NCBI GenBank assembly: GCA_900708905.1 | Contig: CAADRB010000084.1 | Coordinates: 372,873-436,872, forward strand | Reading direction: 5' to 3' | DNA: 64,000 nucleotides | Origin: Hymenolepis diminuta | Taxonomy: Eukaryota > Platyhelminthes > Cestoda > Cyclophyllidea > Hymenolepididae | Part shown: in pieces, positions 25,601 to 39,006 of the stretch | Layout of the letters: each line of letters opens with the position of its first letter | Position numbering within the stretch: position 1 is the first letter of the stretch | Made by a program: the position numbers and the translations under genes | The notes under the pieces: generated by a model | What the model saw: the letters and a program-made list of their open reading frames with translations, nothing else | Databases searched by the model: none | What the model was told of the DNA's origin: nothing

Positions 25601-26847
25601 AATGAAAATTATTTTCCCCCGCTCCCAATATTTCTTCTACAAATAAAAATGTAATTTCTTTCTTTATTCCTCCACTGATAAAAGACATTTGATAATTATG
25701 CTTTTTTTAAGCCGATACCGATTGAGATAAAGTTTGAAAATACACGCGCAATTGCTATAACGTGTCTTGTGTTCTGCCGTAGGCTATTGACTTCTGTGTT
25801 AAGTTGCTATATTACCGAGTTTTCTAGATTGTTGGCTCTGCGAGATTACTACCGGGATTTCTAGTTTGTTACGTTACAACATAATCAAAAACAACTAGCC
25901 GGAGTGAAATCAAGGGGCTTACACCCTCTATCTATAAGTAATAAGCAAAAGAAAACCCAAAATGTTTATTAATTATATAAATAAATGGGAAAGTATTATA
26001 TGTTTAAAAAAAATAATAAAATGAAAGAAACTCACAAAATCCCTGCTTAAAAACGAGAGAGAGGCACGAATTCGACAGAATTTAGAATGGGGATATGCTC
26101 TACAGAGATAAAGAAAAGCTTCATTGGCCGACTTGCAGGCTGTGTTTCCCTATGAAGAATAGCATAAAAAATAAATGAGAAAAAATGTACCTCTTCATAA
26201 ATATGAACAATAACAGTAACTTGGGGAGGCTCCATGTCAATCTCTGAGACAAAATTACTTGTACTCAGCTCGTAAACGCGAGAATAAGTAGGTCTACATA
26301 TTAATAGCAACATAATCCAAACTTACAAGCTATCGAATGTACCACGCATTTCTGCAAGTCTTTTCTGCCTGTACTGAGCCAAAAATGCATCGTCATCATC
26401 ATCAATAAGTCCTTCGAGCATATCTTTAAGCTTTTGTTCTTGCTCTTTAGCAAGAAGGTCTGCACTCTAGAGGTTGAAATAAACGCAACTTTAGTCGTGA
26501 CTTACATAAGGACGACATGTCAATGCACACTGCTTAGCCATTTGAAGAGCCATCTCATTCTTCAGCTTATCTTGCTCCTCTTTTACCTTTATGTATTGCT
26601 TATAATCCGCAATAACGCCTTTAGGGCCGGTCTATTTCAATAACGGGGAAAGAATCGAGCTTACTTGGGCAACTTGATTGCCTAAGGAATCAGTGGTAGT
26701 AAGTGGTAATGCAAGGCATCTAGCGTCGTCACCATTTGATTTTTCGTCATTCGATCCTTCATCGGAATCCCCTCCTTCTCCATCACTTGAACTACAATAA
26801 TTGTTAACCTTTTCGCCAAGGATTTTATCGTCAAATGATAACGACAT
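22641..26847 (-). CDS. PDCL: Phosducin-like protein 1 (PDCL/PhLP1), complete seven-exon gene
   Basis: PhLP1 is a cytosolic co-chaperone that works with the CCT chaperonin to assemble G-protein beta-gamma dimers. Seven exons join in frame to 888 nt (295 residues plus TAG): 26665-26847, 26506-26631, 26327-26466, 26191-26293, 26036-26149, 24617-24741 and 22641-22737. Human PDCL is about 301 residues. The N-terminus MSLSFDDKILGEKVNNYCSS matches the family start; TGPKGVIADYKQY (residues 62-74) is the conserved beta-gamma-binding motif; DDDDDAFLAQYRQKRLAEM follows. The thioredoxin-like domain starts near residue 155 with VYELSTSNF and VTVIVHIYEEG, then HSKFCRIRAS, IPAILVYKNKEMVGNLI and FTPEELETYLFEHGFLP, ending in an acidic TDSD tail like the family's. 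The first four introns are 33, 39, 33 and 41 nt; the last two are about 1.3 and 1.9 kb. The ATG gives the family N-terminus directly. Confidence 0.95.
23815..24010 (+). repeat. Interspersed repeat family R1, copy 3, within PDCL intron 6
   Basis: Plus-strand copy sharing GTGTGTTTGCATAT, ATTTGTACATAAACCC, TCATCAATAAATTAAGGTGG and CTAATCTAGTAACTCGACC with the other R1 copies. The 5' part of the family is missing or too diverged to see. It lies antisense in the last PDCL intron (22738-24616). Confidence 0.55.
24742..26035. other. PDCL intron 5
   Basis: Intron of about 1.3 kb. A short imperfect inverted pair (about 25155-25195, CAACCAGTAA and GGTTGC) is visible; nothing else stands out. Confidence 0.45.
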
Positions 26848-28337
26848 CGTTGTCCAAGCACCTCAAAGAGACGCTGCTTGCTCTATAGGGTTAAACAAAT
26901 CAATCTACCACCTTTATATATTAGTAAACATTCAAATTCAAAAAATATTTATTAAAACCTTTGATAATATTTTATTAATATTTTTAATCACAGTTGATCA
27001 ATAACAGATCAATTATCAATAACAGACTTAATTTTAAGTCAAGTCAAATTATTTTTGTTCCCATTTGGGTGCGCAGTATATGTAGTATTTGTACAGTATA
27101 AAATTTATGTAATCATATGTTTCCGATATATTGGAACGGACTTGTTCCCTAACATACTATATTTATCAAAATAATTGTTTTATAAGAATTCTAAATGCCT
27201 TATCATTATTTTGGTAAATTTTTACAATTACTACGAAAATATTTTGTACCTTTCTAAATGGAGTTGTTTATTATACCCTGATTCAAATGAATTATATTTC
27301 GATTTGTGATGATTTCTCTCTATTAGAGAATTGAAAATAAAATAGAATACGATGAATATTTCAAGCATTGCTTTTGAGATTTGGCAAAGAAAATATTGGT
27401 ACAAATACAGCTGTTGAAATTTTATGAATCATTCGATAGATAAATTAAAATATATAAACTGGTATTATTGTGCCTAAAGGAATTTAGTTCAACTTCAAAC
27501 TTTGATTTTAGATAATATTGGGACTAGTAGTTAAGGCTTATTTGACAAGTGAATGAGGGCCAAACCCACGGGATGTCAAATTATTTGGATTTTTATATTA
27601 CGTAAACATTACAAATCAATGATGTGAAACTTGCTATAATCTGCTCTTCTCTCTGTAGGACCCCACAACCGCCAGCTGATGTCGATCGATGTGACTTCGG
27701 TAGACCTTAACGTTATTACACGATTCTTAGATTCTCTAAGATATTACAAAATGACCCAAACCACATTATCAAAATAAAACGCACGTTTTCGTAGAGATAG
27801 GCCAATTTACATTATGTGCCATTTACAACCGTAATATAAATAAATTCATTAAACTAAAAGGGAATTAAAAGAGGCAGGTATTAAAAGGTGGAAGATAAAG
27901 AATCTTACAAATAAGAATTATTTCGCGGAAAATGTTACTTTCTTATATGTAACAAATATGACGTGACAGACAAAATGTGATCCTATCTGAATTATTTCCT
28001 GAAATTAAATATGAATATTAATTTTGTTCATATACTGCGATAACTGGGCAAATCTAGCTGTTTTATCTGCCAGTATTGCCTCTTTAATACGCCTCCGAAA
28101 GCTTTATTTCTGCAGAAGCCTCTCGGCAGTGAATTCAGAATATGTCAGAACTGAAGTTGATTTGATGCGAAATGCAAACTAACTCTGAATTAATGCAAAC
28201 TTTAGATGCAGGTGGGATATCATGTCCACTCACGTATTGACTAGCCTCGAATTCGTTTATGAGACGAAATTTTATTGATCGGATATTTAAGTTGTAAGTA
28301 ATGAGTTTGCTATAAGCAGAAGATGCCACCAAACACC
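26848..28337. other. PDCL 5' flank and gene-free DNA
   Basis: Immediately upstream of the PDCL ATG. It should hold the PDCL promoter but I saw no firm TATA box or initiator. The rest is AT-rich without recognised features. Confidence 0.4.
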
Positions 28338-28570
28338 TGGCGATTCTAAACGATACGATATCATTTGTAGCATCCCATCATGGGCGGTCCAGGTTTGTGC
28401 TTAGAAACCTGCACAGTTGCTAATTATCATACGAAGACATCGGCGATCGAGCGGGACTGACATCTCACGAAGAAATATTTATATATGAACTCAATATTTC
28501 TGTCATAAAATGGAGTAGCTTTTCCGCTCGCCTCTGAACTTTTGTAGCTAGGTGGCTTTTTCCTTTTATT
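28338..28570 (+). repeat. Interspersed repeat family R1, copy 4 (more diverged)
   Basis: Shares CCTGGCGATTCTAAACGATA, GGGCGGTCCAGGTTTGTG, CGGGACTGACATCTCACGAA and ATATTTATATATGAAC with the other R1 copies, in the same order. Divergence is clearly higher, so the call is weaker. Confidence 0.4.
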
Positions 28571-30789
28571 TGGCCCCGGTTTCACATGACAATGTATGAG
28601 AAACAAATTTATGCATTTTAAATTTAAGCATTTAAAATCATCGTATTATGTTTCGCTATCAATTTATATCTTATTGCAGGAGAAATATATTAAAGGACAT
28701 AGGTGTAAAAATTACCGGAAATAAACTGAATAGATAAGTGTAAATAGTTTTAGCGAAAATTTTCAAAATCCACATTTAAAATAAGGTGGTTGATATTTTT
28801 TATTAATTGCTCATTAAGAGAGAATTATGCTTGATAGCATGTGAAGGATGACATGCATTTCCATCTCTGTGCATTTCCAGAATTCTCTATGACAATACTT
28901 CGGTTTTTCGTCCACTAAGCTGAAATGACGTCTTTTATGTCCCTATGACTCATAACCCCTATCTGTCATATCTAAACATGCCCATCAATTTCCCCTTTCC
29001 TATAACAGCCTCGTTTCGCTCAAAATGTCCATTTGTACTTATGTTCTCGTGCGTCCTTATTCAAGTGACTCATATAAAGCTGTCTCTGTTTTCCACGCAA
29101 TAAAGAACGTACGCGTGTCAGTTACTGGCTTCTACATTTCCAGCTCATCTCCTCTCTTCCTCAGCACGCTCCCCTTTCCATCCCTCTTTCTTTCTCACTC
29201 GTTTCTATCCTCATTGTGTCTTCCTTGATTACATTTTTCGTCTAATCAACTCTTGGTGTTCTACTCTACAATTGTTGTTAGCTGTTACCCAAACAACTAC
29301 CAAGTGGTGACTGTTATTGTCATTGTTATTTGATTGCTGCAAACCGTTAGTCGTTTTCTTAATTCCAATACATGCCTGTAATGAATAAATTAAATCGTGT
29401 TCTTCTTTAAGTGCCTCTGATGATAAATATTTAGAATAAGTTAATTTTTTATTACGTTTGGGTAGCTCAAATAGAGGCATTAATTAATATATGCGAGGAG
29501 TTCAAGAATGCATTCTGCTGTAGAAATATATCTGAACAAGTGGTTATTAGACAACTGGGAAGAGATAATCATCTCTATCCTCTCTTTAGAATAAGTCTGC
29601 TTTTTATGAGTTTTCTATCTAATAATTGCGATAAAACTGATTTACGAAAGATACAATGAATTAAACACATAATATGCAGATAAATGCGATCCTCTACATC
29701 TTGAAAGTATGTATTTAAAGTGGAATCATTTTTGATCTGATCAGCAGAAAGAAATAAAAGCCATTAACTAGAAGTTGGTGGCCTTTCAACCTATAGTTGA
29801 AAGGGCAATTTGTAAGTTATAGCATTATGCTTTTAAATAATAGTATAGCAACCACCACGAAATGTGGTAAGTTGATTAATGATGGACGTAAGTGAAATTT
29901 TGTGCTTGCTGTAATTATTGTGTCCTGAACCAACTTGTACGAACTAAAGTGTGGCACGGTTTGATCATTTCCCCTATGGTGTGTCTTCAGTCAATCAAAT
30001 TCAGTTATTTGTCGTCGTTACCTTGACTGACCCATACGTGTCAAGTGACTCCAATAGATGCAGCCGTATAATACTCACAGAGTCATCCCTACATGAGTAA
30101 ATTTTTTGTATGATTTATATTTCATTATTAAAACAAGCTTGCTACTGTGCAGAATTGACTTTGTGGCGGCAGATGGTTAAGAGTAAATGAAAGAAAGAAC
30201 ACCAAGGATTGCGCAGACCAGGTTGTATTGAACAAACCTCAGTACAGAGTCTCAAGGAAAAATAGAGAATTGAAGGAGAAGGACTAAGCAGCGGGAGATG
30301 CGTTTGACGAGCTAGGGTCCCCTGTGAGAGTGTTTTCTGTGTGTCTAATGGAAGGCTATTTATAATCAACACTTTGGGTGAGGACACGCATAAGGATATA
30401 ATGGTATGCGTGCTTTAATTGGTCGGGACGATTGTAGGGAAAGGAAGGGCCAGTGCAGACGGGACTGGTTAATAACAAAGCCGACTAAGCGGTGTCCGAG
30501 GTATGCTTACCTTTTCCGATCGATGAGAAATAGGCCAGCTGAGGACACACGATGTTTGTCTATGGAGTGCTTGGGTCACAGGAAAGGTTAAAAGTTTACA
30601 GGCATTACTATAAGGACAAGATAATCAAATTTGGTGATGATTAGGGATGACATAAGATAAATATTTTGGAGAAGAAGGGATTCATCCTTCAACTTCCTGC
30701 CCTATACACGGTCACTTCCCATCAGTCGATTAAGCTAAATTGAATTCCGATTTATTCTACCTTTTATGGAGCAGCTGACGAATTATCTC
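28571..30789. other. Gene-free stretch with CT-rich and GA-rich patches
   Basis: Plus-strand 29110-29228 is strongly pyrimidine-rich and 30170-30600 is GC-richer and purine-rich. Neither gives a recognisable protein. They may be old repeat debris. Confidence 0.35.
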
Positions 30790-31575
30790 TCATTTCATTT
30801 CACTGCTTAAATAAACAATTTCAATGATTGCTATAGCAGTACTTTGGGACGATGTTTTAAGATGATTATTCTATTCTATCTACATTTTATTAACAAACTA
30901 CATTTCTTGTTCTTCTTTTTCACTATTTTTAACTACCTGTTTTCAATAACTATTCTAAGTAATGCCTCCAACAATTAAATTATTAAAAAAAATTCATTAT
31001 CCTAGAACCAAAATAAGAGCATCACAATTGAAAAAGTTTGATGCGGATAATCATTTATAATTATCAGAGCTTATCTAATTTTAAAAGATTTGTACCTTCT
31101 AATGTGGGAATGATATATTTTTAAAATATTAATATTATTAAAATTAATTTTTCCTAACTAACTGCTCTAATAGGGAGTGTGCGTTTTAAAATGGTGTTTT
31201 TCTAACGAACAAAGAATTCATAAAGATTTTTATTTGTTAAAAATAAATGCAAGAAATTTACATTAAAAATGTTGCTTCATGAAAACAATTTCATACACAC
31301 TGGATTACTTAATATACGTCTGACAGATTGCAGATTCCAAGGTTTTGCGTGATTCAGTTTACTTTCTATAGGAATTCCGCCTTTGAAAGAAAATGACTTC
31401 CTCTTCCTTCCCTATCAACCTGAAAAATGCACTCAAATGATGAACATAACTAGAATCTCGTTTTTTTTCGAGTCTATCAACATGTCAACCTTGTCGAACA
31501 CAGATCCTCAAGTTAATTTGGATGTGTGTTCTAGTTTATGGATGACATGATGAGTCAGATATAATATAATACTTT
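30790..31575 (+). repeat. Diverged direct duplication R2, left copy
   Basis: Collinear with 44630-45325 on the same strand. Matched landmarks include TTATTAACAAACTAC, CTTGTTCTTC, CAATTAAATTATT, AAAATAAGAG, TAACTGC followed by TAATAGGG, TATCAACC near 31418, and TTTATGGATG followed by GATGAGTCAGATATAAT at the right end. Matches are broken by many substitutions and small indels, so the duplication is old. No protein coding was recognised. Confidence 0.65.
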
Positions 31576-34500
31576 TACTTGTACGTCTGAAGGAATCATC
31601 AGAATTCAAATTGCAAATTGCACCAACGCACATTTTCATCTATTTGTTATTTTTGTTATTCCTTCCATTTAAGTTTTCTGAATCAGATGAATTTCACAAA
31701 ACGGCGAAGCGTTGTAGAGGAAAATGCACAAAAATTTTCTAATTAAAATATTCCAATCACTGAAGTAAATTAAAAATATGTTACGATCACGAAAGGAAGT
31801 TCTGAGTAACCAAATATTTGGCTGTACAGGGTATTCTGATCTTTTTCGAGTTAATAATTACAATTCTCGTTACTTCTTACACTAAACGAGAAGTGGCTAT
31901 AGTAATCGCCTAATTTTATCTAATTTATAATTAGGCACATAACTTGTGACTTGATTAAAGTCGATAACCTGTAATGCTCTGACCCAGGCTTACTTGGTTA
32001 CTCGATGTATTGCGTACCTACCAACTCACTCCTCTGTTCTAAAGGTCAGTTACCAATATATAGACAAAGGACGCGAAATCGGTCAAAGATAAAATAAAAT
32101 TCTCAAATTACACAGTTACCTACATAATTTACAAAATTTAAAATAATTTATTTTATTGTGTGCCTTTCAAATATTGAAAGTGAATAACTTTATACAAAAG
32201 GTTTTACTAATTAAAATTTAATGAACATAAATTACAGTAAACTAAACCATCAAATTCTAAATTAAAAATCATCAAGACAATTGATTTGATAAGTGCTATT
32301 TTTTTCATTTCTCTGCTTTTAATAGATTGTATTTCCGAGGTCATTAACGGACGTGTCATAAACAAAGGTGTTAGCGATATTCTCATGTGAAAATTGCATT
32401 CTCTTTACCCTTTTGTTGACCAGGATTAACCAGTTATGTAACCTATTTGATGTGCTCCAATGTTATCTGATTTCCTGATCTCAATTTTGACAGGCTTGTA
32501 GAGTGGCTCAAGTGGTTCTGATAGCTCAGACGTTCAACTTAGAGCTATTTTTTATAGTATTAAAGCGCCTGAAGTCAGAATAGAGATAGGGGAATAAAAA
32601 ATCAACAAACTTATCTAAGACATCATTTTTACGGTTGCTCTATAACTCTTTTTTGGTTTTGCATTGATTATTAACCAGCCACATCACACACTTGAGGCAC
32701 AGTTACTGTCCATAAATGCAGTTTAGCTTTCCTTCTGGTACTGCATCAATCTAAAATAGTCATTGAATAATAAATCTCGAGGGTAATATAATGGAAATAA
32801 TCTAGAAGAAATCATAGGTGATTGAATTGTTTGTGATATAAGATGCGAGTTCGAATATGTAATGAATCCTTTTCCCACCAAACTTGGCCTTATGTCGTAT
32901 TTTAAAGCGGATTACATTAGATAAGTAAGGTCTGTAGTTTAAGCTCATGAAAATATTTTTTCTTAGATATCTTGCACCTTGTAGGAAAAAATTTTCTCTA
33001 TTTTATCCAGCGGCCGTCTAAACAACTACTGTCTACCAGATAATACTCAACCAAAGGGGATCAAAATAAACAGACAACAACACAAGTCTTACTAAATTAG
33101 AATTTTTAAACTTTGAGTTGTCTTTTTTCAAAAGAGGAGTGAGCCTATTTCGTGATAAACATAACTCCCAAGTTCATAAGTGAAATTTTGTCCAAAAATA
33201 TTTGGAGCATGCCGACCAGTTGCTATAGTTTCGTGACTGGTCATGCCACTTTAATTAATTGGTTTTTTACAGTCAATAACAAATAGATCAGACCAGCAAC
33301 GAAATATGTGACACAACAAAACTCAGCTTCTATAATTTGCCTTTTGTCATAGCTGTGAGATTCAAGTGCATCAGCAATCCGCCAAGAATTGGCTCTTTAT
33401 AATCTGTCTAAACTAACTTCTTAATCCCGAGTCCCAAGCCGAGAGCATGTATATGTATATATTTGCAAATCACCAAGTACGTCACTAATGGAAAGCCTAT
33501 CATATACTGAGTTTGTAAATATATTGACTTATTACTGTTATGGACAGCCGTATTTGCGAATTATTTCATTTTCTATGGTAAAATAAGTTTACCATCATTA
33601 ATATCATAAGCATTACTCAAAACGTGAATTTTTAAACTTTAATTATGATCAATTTGCCTTACTTTAACAAAAAAGTTCATATCGTTGAAAATAAAATATT
33701 CCAGGTCTTAAGCAATTGGCGTAATTGGAGCTCAAAATATGTGATGAATTCCACAAACACACAAATATTTATCAACTAAACTAGAAGAGGTTTAATTTTT
33801 TTGGGAACTATTGCAATTTTAAACTGAACTACCTGGTAAATTAATCAAACACATCATTTTTAGAATAAATTAGAAAATTCTGGATCGAGGTTTAAATTAA
33901 TAATTTTGCATTTTTTACAAAAATAATAAAAGGTTAAGGACAACTTTAAAATGCCAAAATGCTGGTTATTTACTTTCATAATGGGTTTTGGAAGAACACA
34001 AGGGCATAAATTCTAAAAAAGTTTTTCCTTGATACTTTTGTATTCTTAGAGGAAAACTCATGTAAAATGTAAGGGAGAATACATTTTTCAATAATCTATT
34101 TGGAAAGCATTCGCTAAATATAAGCGAATGATTTGATAATTTAATGTTAAATATTCTGTTTTTCACTAGTCTTAGCTAAGGCGACAGACAGTGATGATCA
34201 GGGAACCAAGAAGTGCGAGAGGTAGAGTTAGTGGGTGCGTTATTAAAGGAGGATGTGTGGGTTTGTGTTTGTGTGATTTATATAGGTTGATAAGCAATGA
34301 CAATCAGGTGTTTACGTTGGAGAGTCTAGGAACAGCTAGTTTTCAACCCAAAAGAAACGTTTCGGGCCAATATCTGTAAGAGGGACAGAGACCTAGTAAC
34401 GATCACTGTGGAGCCACATAAGTGATTTAATCCTTCAAATTACAAATAAAACATCTAAGGTTTCATGATTTTTCGGTATTGGAACTTGAGGTCGTAAAAA

Positions 34501-36700
34501 GGGTTTAAGCTCTCCCAATTCTGCTTATGGTGGATATATTTGTCGCAAGCCGGGTGACAGGGGTAGATGTTTGGTGAAGACAAATAAGATTTCACTTAAG
34601 GAAAAAATATAATCAATCTGACCACTACACAACACTAAATTTAATTATTACTTAAAAATATAATGCAGCACAACGTGTTTAGATTCTGATATTGATCATC
34701 AATGAATCACTGTTCATCGTTGCATTAAAATTTTTTTGAATAAAATCATAATTCAATATTTACTATTCAAATATCCGAGAAATGAACCCTTTGAATCTTC
34801 TTATAAGATTTTCGTTTCATAAAACAAACTATATAGTGTTAAAGTATTATATATCATCATAAAAATAATTTTGTCGCATCTGAAATTAGAGCTTTTTAAA
34901 TATTATTTTCTCATTTTTTAAATATTCTATACAAGGCATGCAACCTAAATATTCAAAATTATTGTGCTTCTGTTCCAATTTAACAGTTTATTTAGAACTC
35001 TTTGATTGCATTTAATGTACCATTGTAAAAATTAGAATTCTCATGCTTTGAACAAGGAGTAATATGTAATATTATGTGAAAGGTACGGATAGATGTAGGT
35101 CACCTTGAGTGAACACTGCTCGGTGAGCTCCGTTACGTTAAACAGTTTTTGCTGGTCTCAATGCAGTAGATCCCGACTTACGCCAACTTAATGCTATGAA
35201 GAAATGAAAATGTGAGTGGTACAACCATATATTTTTAAACTTGGGTAATTTCAAATGCTATCTTTCTTCTTACATCAAAAAAATTTGAAATGGGTTGTGA
35301 AATAAGTGGCCATAAAACTGCAAGATGATTAAAATCTCCTCTGATGAAAATTATTGCAATTTTCTCCAGCACAAATAAACTCCTCAAGTATCTTGAAAGT
35401 TTAAAGGACAAAGTGACGCTAATTGCAAGTAGAACTCTAGAAATTATTTTTTATGAAATTTTTCAGATTTTACCTTTTCCTACATTTGTTAACTGCTATG
35501 TTTAAAGCTTAATAACTTCATGCATAAATCGTATTTTTAATACGTGACCATTTGGTTGATTGAATGGACATAATAATTAATTCAAATGTCATATTACATA
35601 CTGTGATGACAAATAGGAAGTCGGGATTAAGAAAACTGGAAGAGGATAGTGCTACAAGATGTACTTGACCACAAAGGACAAAGAGCACTGATTTCTTTCA
35701 AATTTTTTTAAAACTAATAGACTTAGAATGCATATTAATCTTAATCTCCTAGTAAGGAAGATAATATACAAAATCGTTAAAAATTAAGCAAAAAAGTCAA
35801 TGATAAACTGAGAATGAGCAATATATTTATGAAAAATTAATGAACTGAAATGATTTCTTTAAAATTTAAAGCAAAAATTACCGATTTACTTGAAAAGTCT
35901 CACAATTTGTGTTATTTGTGAAAGAAGCATTTTATTTTTAGGCAGTCGATTTGGTTCATATGACAAGGGAGTTATCTTAATGGCAGAGCTTATTCTCAAT
36001 TAGGACTTTGTAATTTTCATTCACTTTATTATTCGTTAATTTATTAAAGAGATCACCGTTGAATGGCAGCTTACGAAACTCTGTTAAGTTAAGCTCTTTA
36101 TCTGTCTCATCTGTGTCATGCCTGTAAGCTGAATATTATGCACAATCTTTTTGCCTTCTTGATGAAAAAACTGGTCAATAAAGCATTGGACATCGAAGAC
36201 AAACATTTGCTACAATCCAGGGGACAAATCGTGAAATTTAATATTTGGAATGCCAACTACTCATTTAATAAACATTTTGCAAAATGTATCCGAAAATCAA
36301 ATGAAATGACTTTTGATACCTTATCATTGTTTTCAGCATCTTTTCTATCTCCTCCCTTAAGTTCCTGAGGGAATCGAGATTTACGATGTTCATGGGTGAA
36401 CATAATGCTTCAGTATATTTTAATTAATGACAATGACCTTTAGACATCACAAGAAAAACAATGATATCTTAATACATATTTATTAAAAAAGACATTATCA
36501 ACGACAGAAAAAAAATTCCCGGAAACTCCAATAATGGTGAGTATCTCAACAAAATGGGCAATATAAGCGATTAAAACAATGTCAGAAGGTTTTTAGAGCA
36601 AGTTAATAATTGAAGTCTTACTCTCTGAACTCTGAAATTGTCGGGTTGTCTGCATTTTAGTCCCCTTTCATGATACTTTAAATTATTTCTCGTCATTGCT
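31576..36700. other. Gene-free stretch
   Basis: AT-rich throughout, with no convincing exon. A GT-rich patch lies near 34190-34370. A segment near 32497-32530 has an A-box-like TGGCTCAAGTGG but no B box after it. Confidence 0.4.
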
Positions 36701-36739
36701 ACGCTGACATTCTGGGTAGCCTGTTTTCATTGCCCTTGT

Positions 36740-37850
36740 AACGGCCATCCACAAGGCAAGAAATTCTTCCAGTTTCTAGAACGTTTGTGTTTTGATGTTA
36801 GTCTGTTAGCCAGTGTCTTCTCATCCCACACGCCTTTGCAAAGTGTCGATGATACCCAGCGTTTATGGTAAACGTTTCACTTTTTTACACCTTTTATTTG
36901 TGATTGTATTCTAGTAAGCTTGAGATAGATTTTTTATTGGACGTCTGCATCCAAGCGGCACCAAATTTTTCACTGAACACCTGGTTCAGATCTACACCGA
37001 ACTTCCTAAGCCGGCTATTTGCATTAGACACTAGATTTTCTTAATTTCGGTAACTGGTAATTCGCAATTACAGTTTCTTTTGTGTATACCTGCTCAGGAG
37101 TTAAATCTACCCTTCTGCAATAGTTTGGCAAGATTCCTCAGAGAACCATTTCCAGTGAGCGCTTTAACACTCATTTGTCGTCTGCGATACAGCCCCGCTA
37201 TTATACTGTGAGTCGTGTTCTGAACAGGATCTAGTTTGTTAGCATCCACCTCGTGACAAATAATAGTAGACAAACCGTAAAGAATAACAGACTAGACGAA
37301 TATTTCAGGTATTTTTCTCGAGTTTTAATCGAAAGTACTTTCAGTCTTAAGACCGGTCTGAGAATCAGAAGCTGTCTTCTGACCTACATGATATAGCAAA
37401 ATCAATATTCACAAAATCATTCATAGGAGAGAACAAATCCTGTGTTCATATAAGTAAAGATATGAATGTTCCAGACATCAATCTACGTACACTCAGGTTG
37501 GTTTTTTATAAGCTATTTTCATGGCATATTCCTAGTAATAAAACATACTTTATATATTCTGAATGTTCCAGTGACTGAAGAGTCTGATTTTCATTTAATC
37601 TCAGGTTTCATAGACCTCCTTTAAGAAGTTGGGGTGCCACGTTAAAGAGCATAGGACACTCTTCAGATACTTATCTGATGGCTCTCTCCAAAAAAGCATT
37701 ATTTGAGTCCTTTGTGCGGTCCTTTGGGATATCTTGGGGCTACCTGAAGTAGTGACTATGTTCAATGGCAGCTTTAGTTTGCACGGTTTCGTTAAAATCT
37801 TAGGGATAAATATTGAATCAAAGGACTTTCCTTAAATCAACAAACATAAG
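36740..37850 (-). pseudogene. Decayed LINE (non-LTR retrotransposon) reverse-transcriptase segment
   Basis: Reading the minus strand, MFVDLRKVL (about 37820-37847) resembles the reverse-transcriptase motif FVDLRKAFD. About 550 bases further on, VILYGLSTIICHEVDANKLD (ending near 37210) followed by PVQNTTHSIIAGLYRRRQMS matches the common C-terminal part of LINE polymerases, where a YG-containing strand is followed by a helix ending in I.AG. Frames shift between blocks and stops interrupt them, including one right after RKVL. The catalytic YADD-type motif was not found, so this is a dead fragment. The subfamily was not identified. Confidence 0.55.
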
Positions 37851-38424
37851 CACTGTTCCACAATACAGGTCGAGAGTTTCCTAAATTGCTGTTGTTACAG
37901 TAATTTTGTTTAATAGTATAACTAGGTAAAAAAAATAATAGTCGTTAACATAAGCGTCTTTGCTAGATGGCATTAATACTGATATTAAAAATACATTGAA
38001 ATTAATTAAGTTAAAAGAATTTCTTATTCGGATAGTGATTCATTATAAAGATCAATGGAAAATTTGCACCGCTGGTTTTTACTAGGTCGCAATCATTGGT
38101 AAAATTTAATTAAAAAAGTTTTGTTACTTAAATCTTCATTATACCGGGTGCGTAAGATGTCCAAGGACACTTATATTCTTGTAATTTAAACTTACCCAAT
38201 AATAGTTAATGTATTTTTATATCAGAAGATCCCATTCCAGATACTACTATAACTAATGAAATGAAAAGACGTAAGAATGCGAAACAGGAATTTAAACATT
38301 GGAGGATTTCTAAAAGTTGCTACATCTTCAGTTTGCAGTGCTAGAAAGGAGCTGCTGAATGAAAACAGTGCAGATGAATCGACCGCCTCGAGGAAGGGAA
38401 CACAGGAGCATTGCCAACGCTCTG

Positions 38425-38468
38425 CTCACTCACTCATTCACTCACTCATTCACTCACTCACTCACTCA
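38425..38468 (+). repeat. Microsatellite (CTCA/TTCA)n inside the transposase relic
   Basis: Tandem CTCACTCATTCA-type units of 44 nt. A shorter array of the same unit occurs at the same place in the copy at the right edge (63934-63960). Confidence 0.85.
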
Positions 38469-38980
38469 GAAAACCTGAGTTTGTGAGAAGAGTGCATAGC
38501 ATGGCATGATAGACAAAAATCGTGAGAAGTCAGTGTGTGACATCTTGCCAAACATCTTCAAGTGTGTGAAGGAACAACAATATACAGGGAAGGCTGTTCA
38601 TCAAGACCTTGGATTAAGACCTCTATCGTTCTTAGTTGAGGTGAGTTAATGTGGACAAAGGCAACTCGAGGGAATCATTGAGTGCGTGCAAAAGGACACC
38701 TAAAGAAAGTGAAGCATCGAGAATGAGAGGAGTGTCTTTGGTTGTTCTCCCACGAAGAGAATTTCCACCAGGATGAAAAAGTGAGTGGGAGGAATGATAG
38801 GCGGGTGGCTATGTGCGAGCGTACCCCACTGAAGTTCCAGCAATTGTTATGCATGCGCACGAATTTTCCACCAACAGTGATGATTTTGGGCGTTGTCGAT
38901 GCTGTGGTTGCTGTTGTAAGAAGTGAAGGACACATCATGACTCCTCAATTTTTTCCACAGAGCCTTAAAGTCGGTGTGAT

Positions 38981-39006
38981 GTAGATGTAGATGCAGATGC
39001 AGATGC
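38981..39006 (+). repeat. Short tandem GATGTA/GATGCA repeat
   Basis: Four to five imperfect six-base units within the transposase relic, at the spot where the family protein continues after the LKVG-like motif. Probably a local slippage expansion. Confidence 0.7.

Noticed and set aside
29110..29228. Pyrimidine-rich plus-strand block as a possible promoter or 5' UTR
   Set aside because: No gene follows in either direction; simple composition bias explains it.
38425..38468. Short tandem units considered as a CRISPR-like array
   Set aside because: Units are 4-12 nt without spacers and lie inside a transposase relic of a eukaryote.
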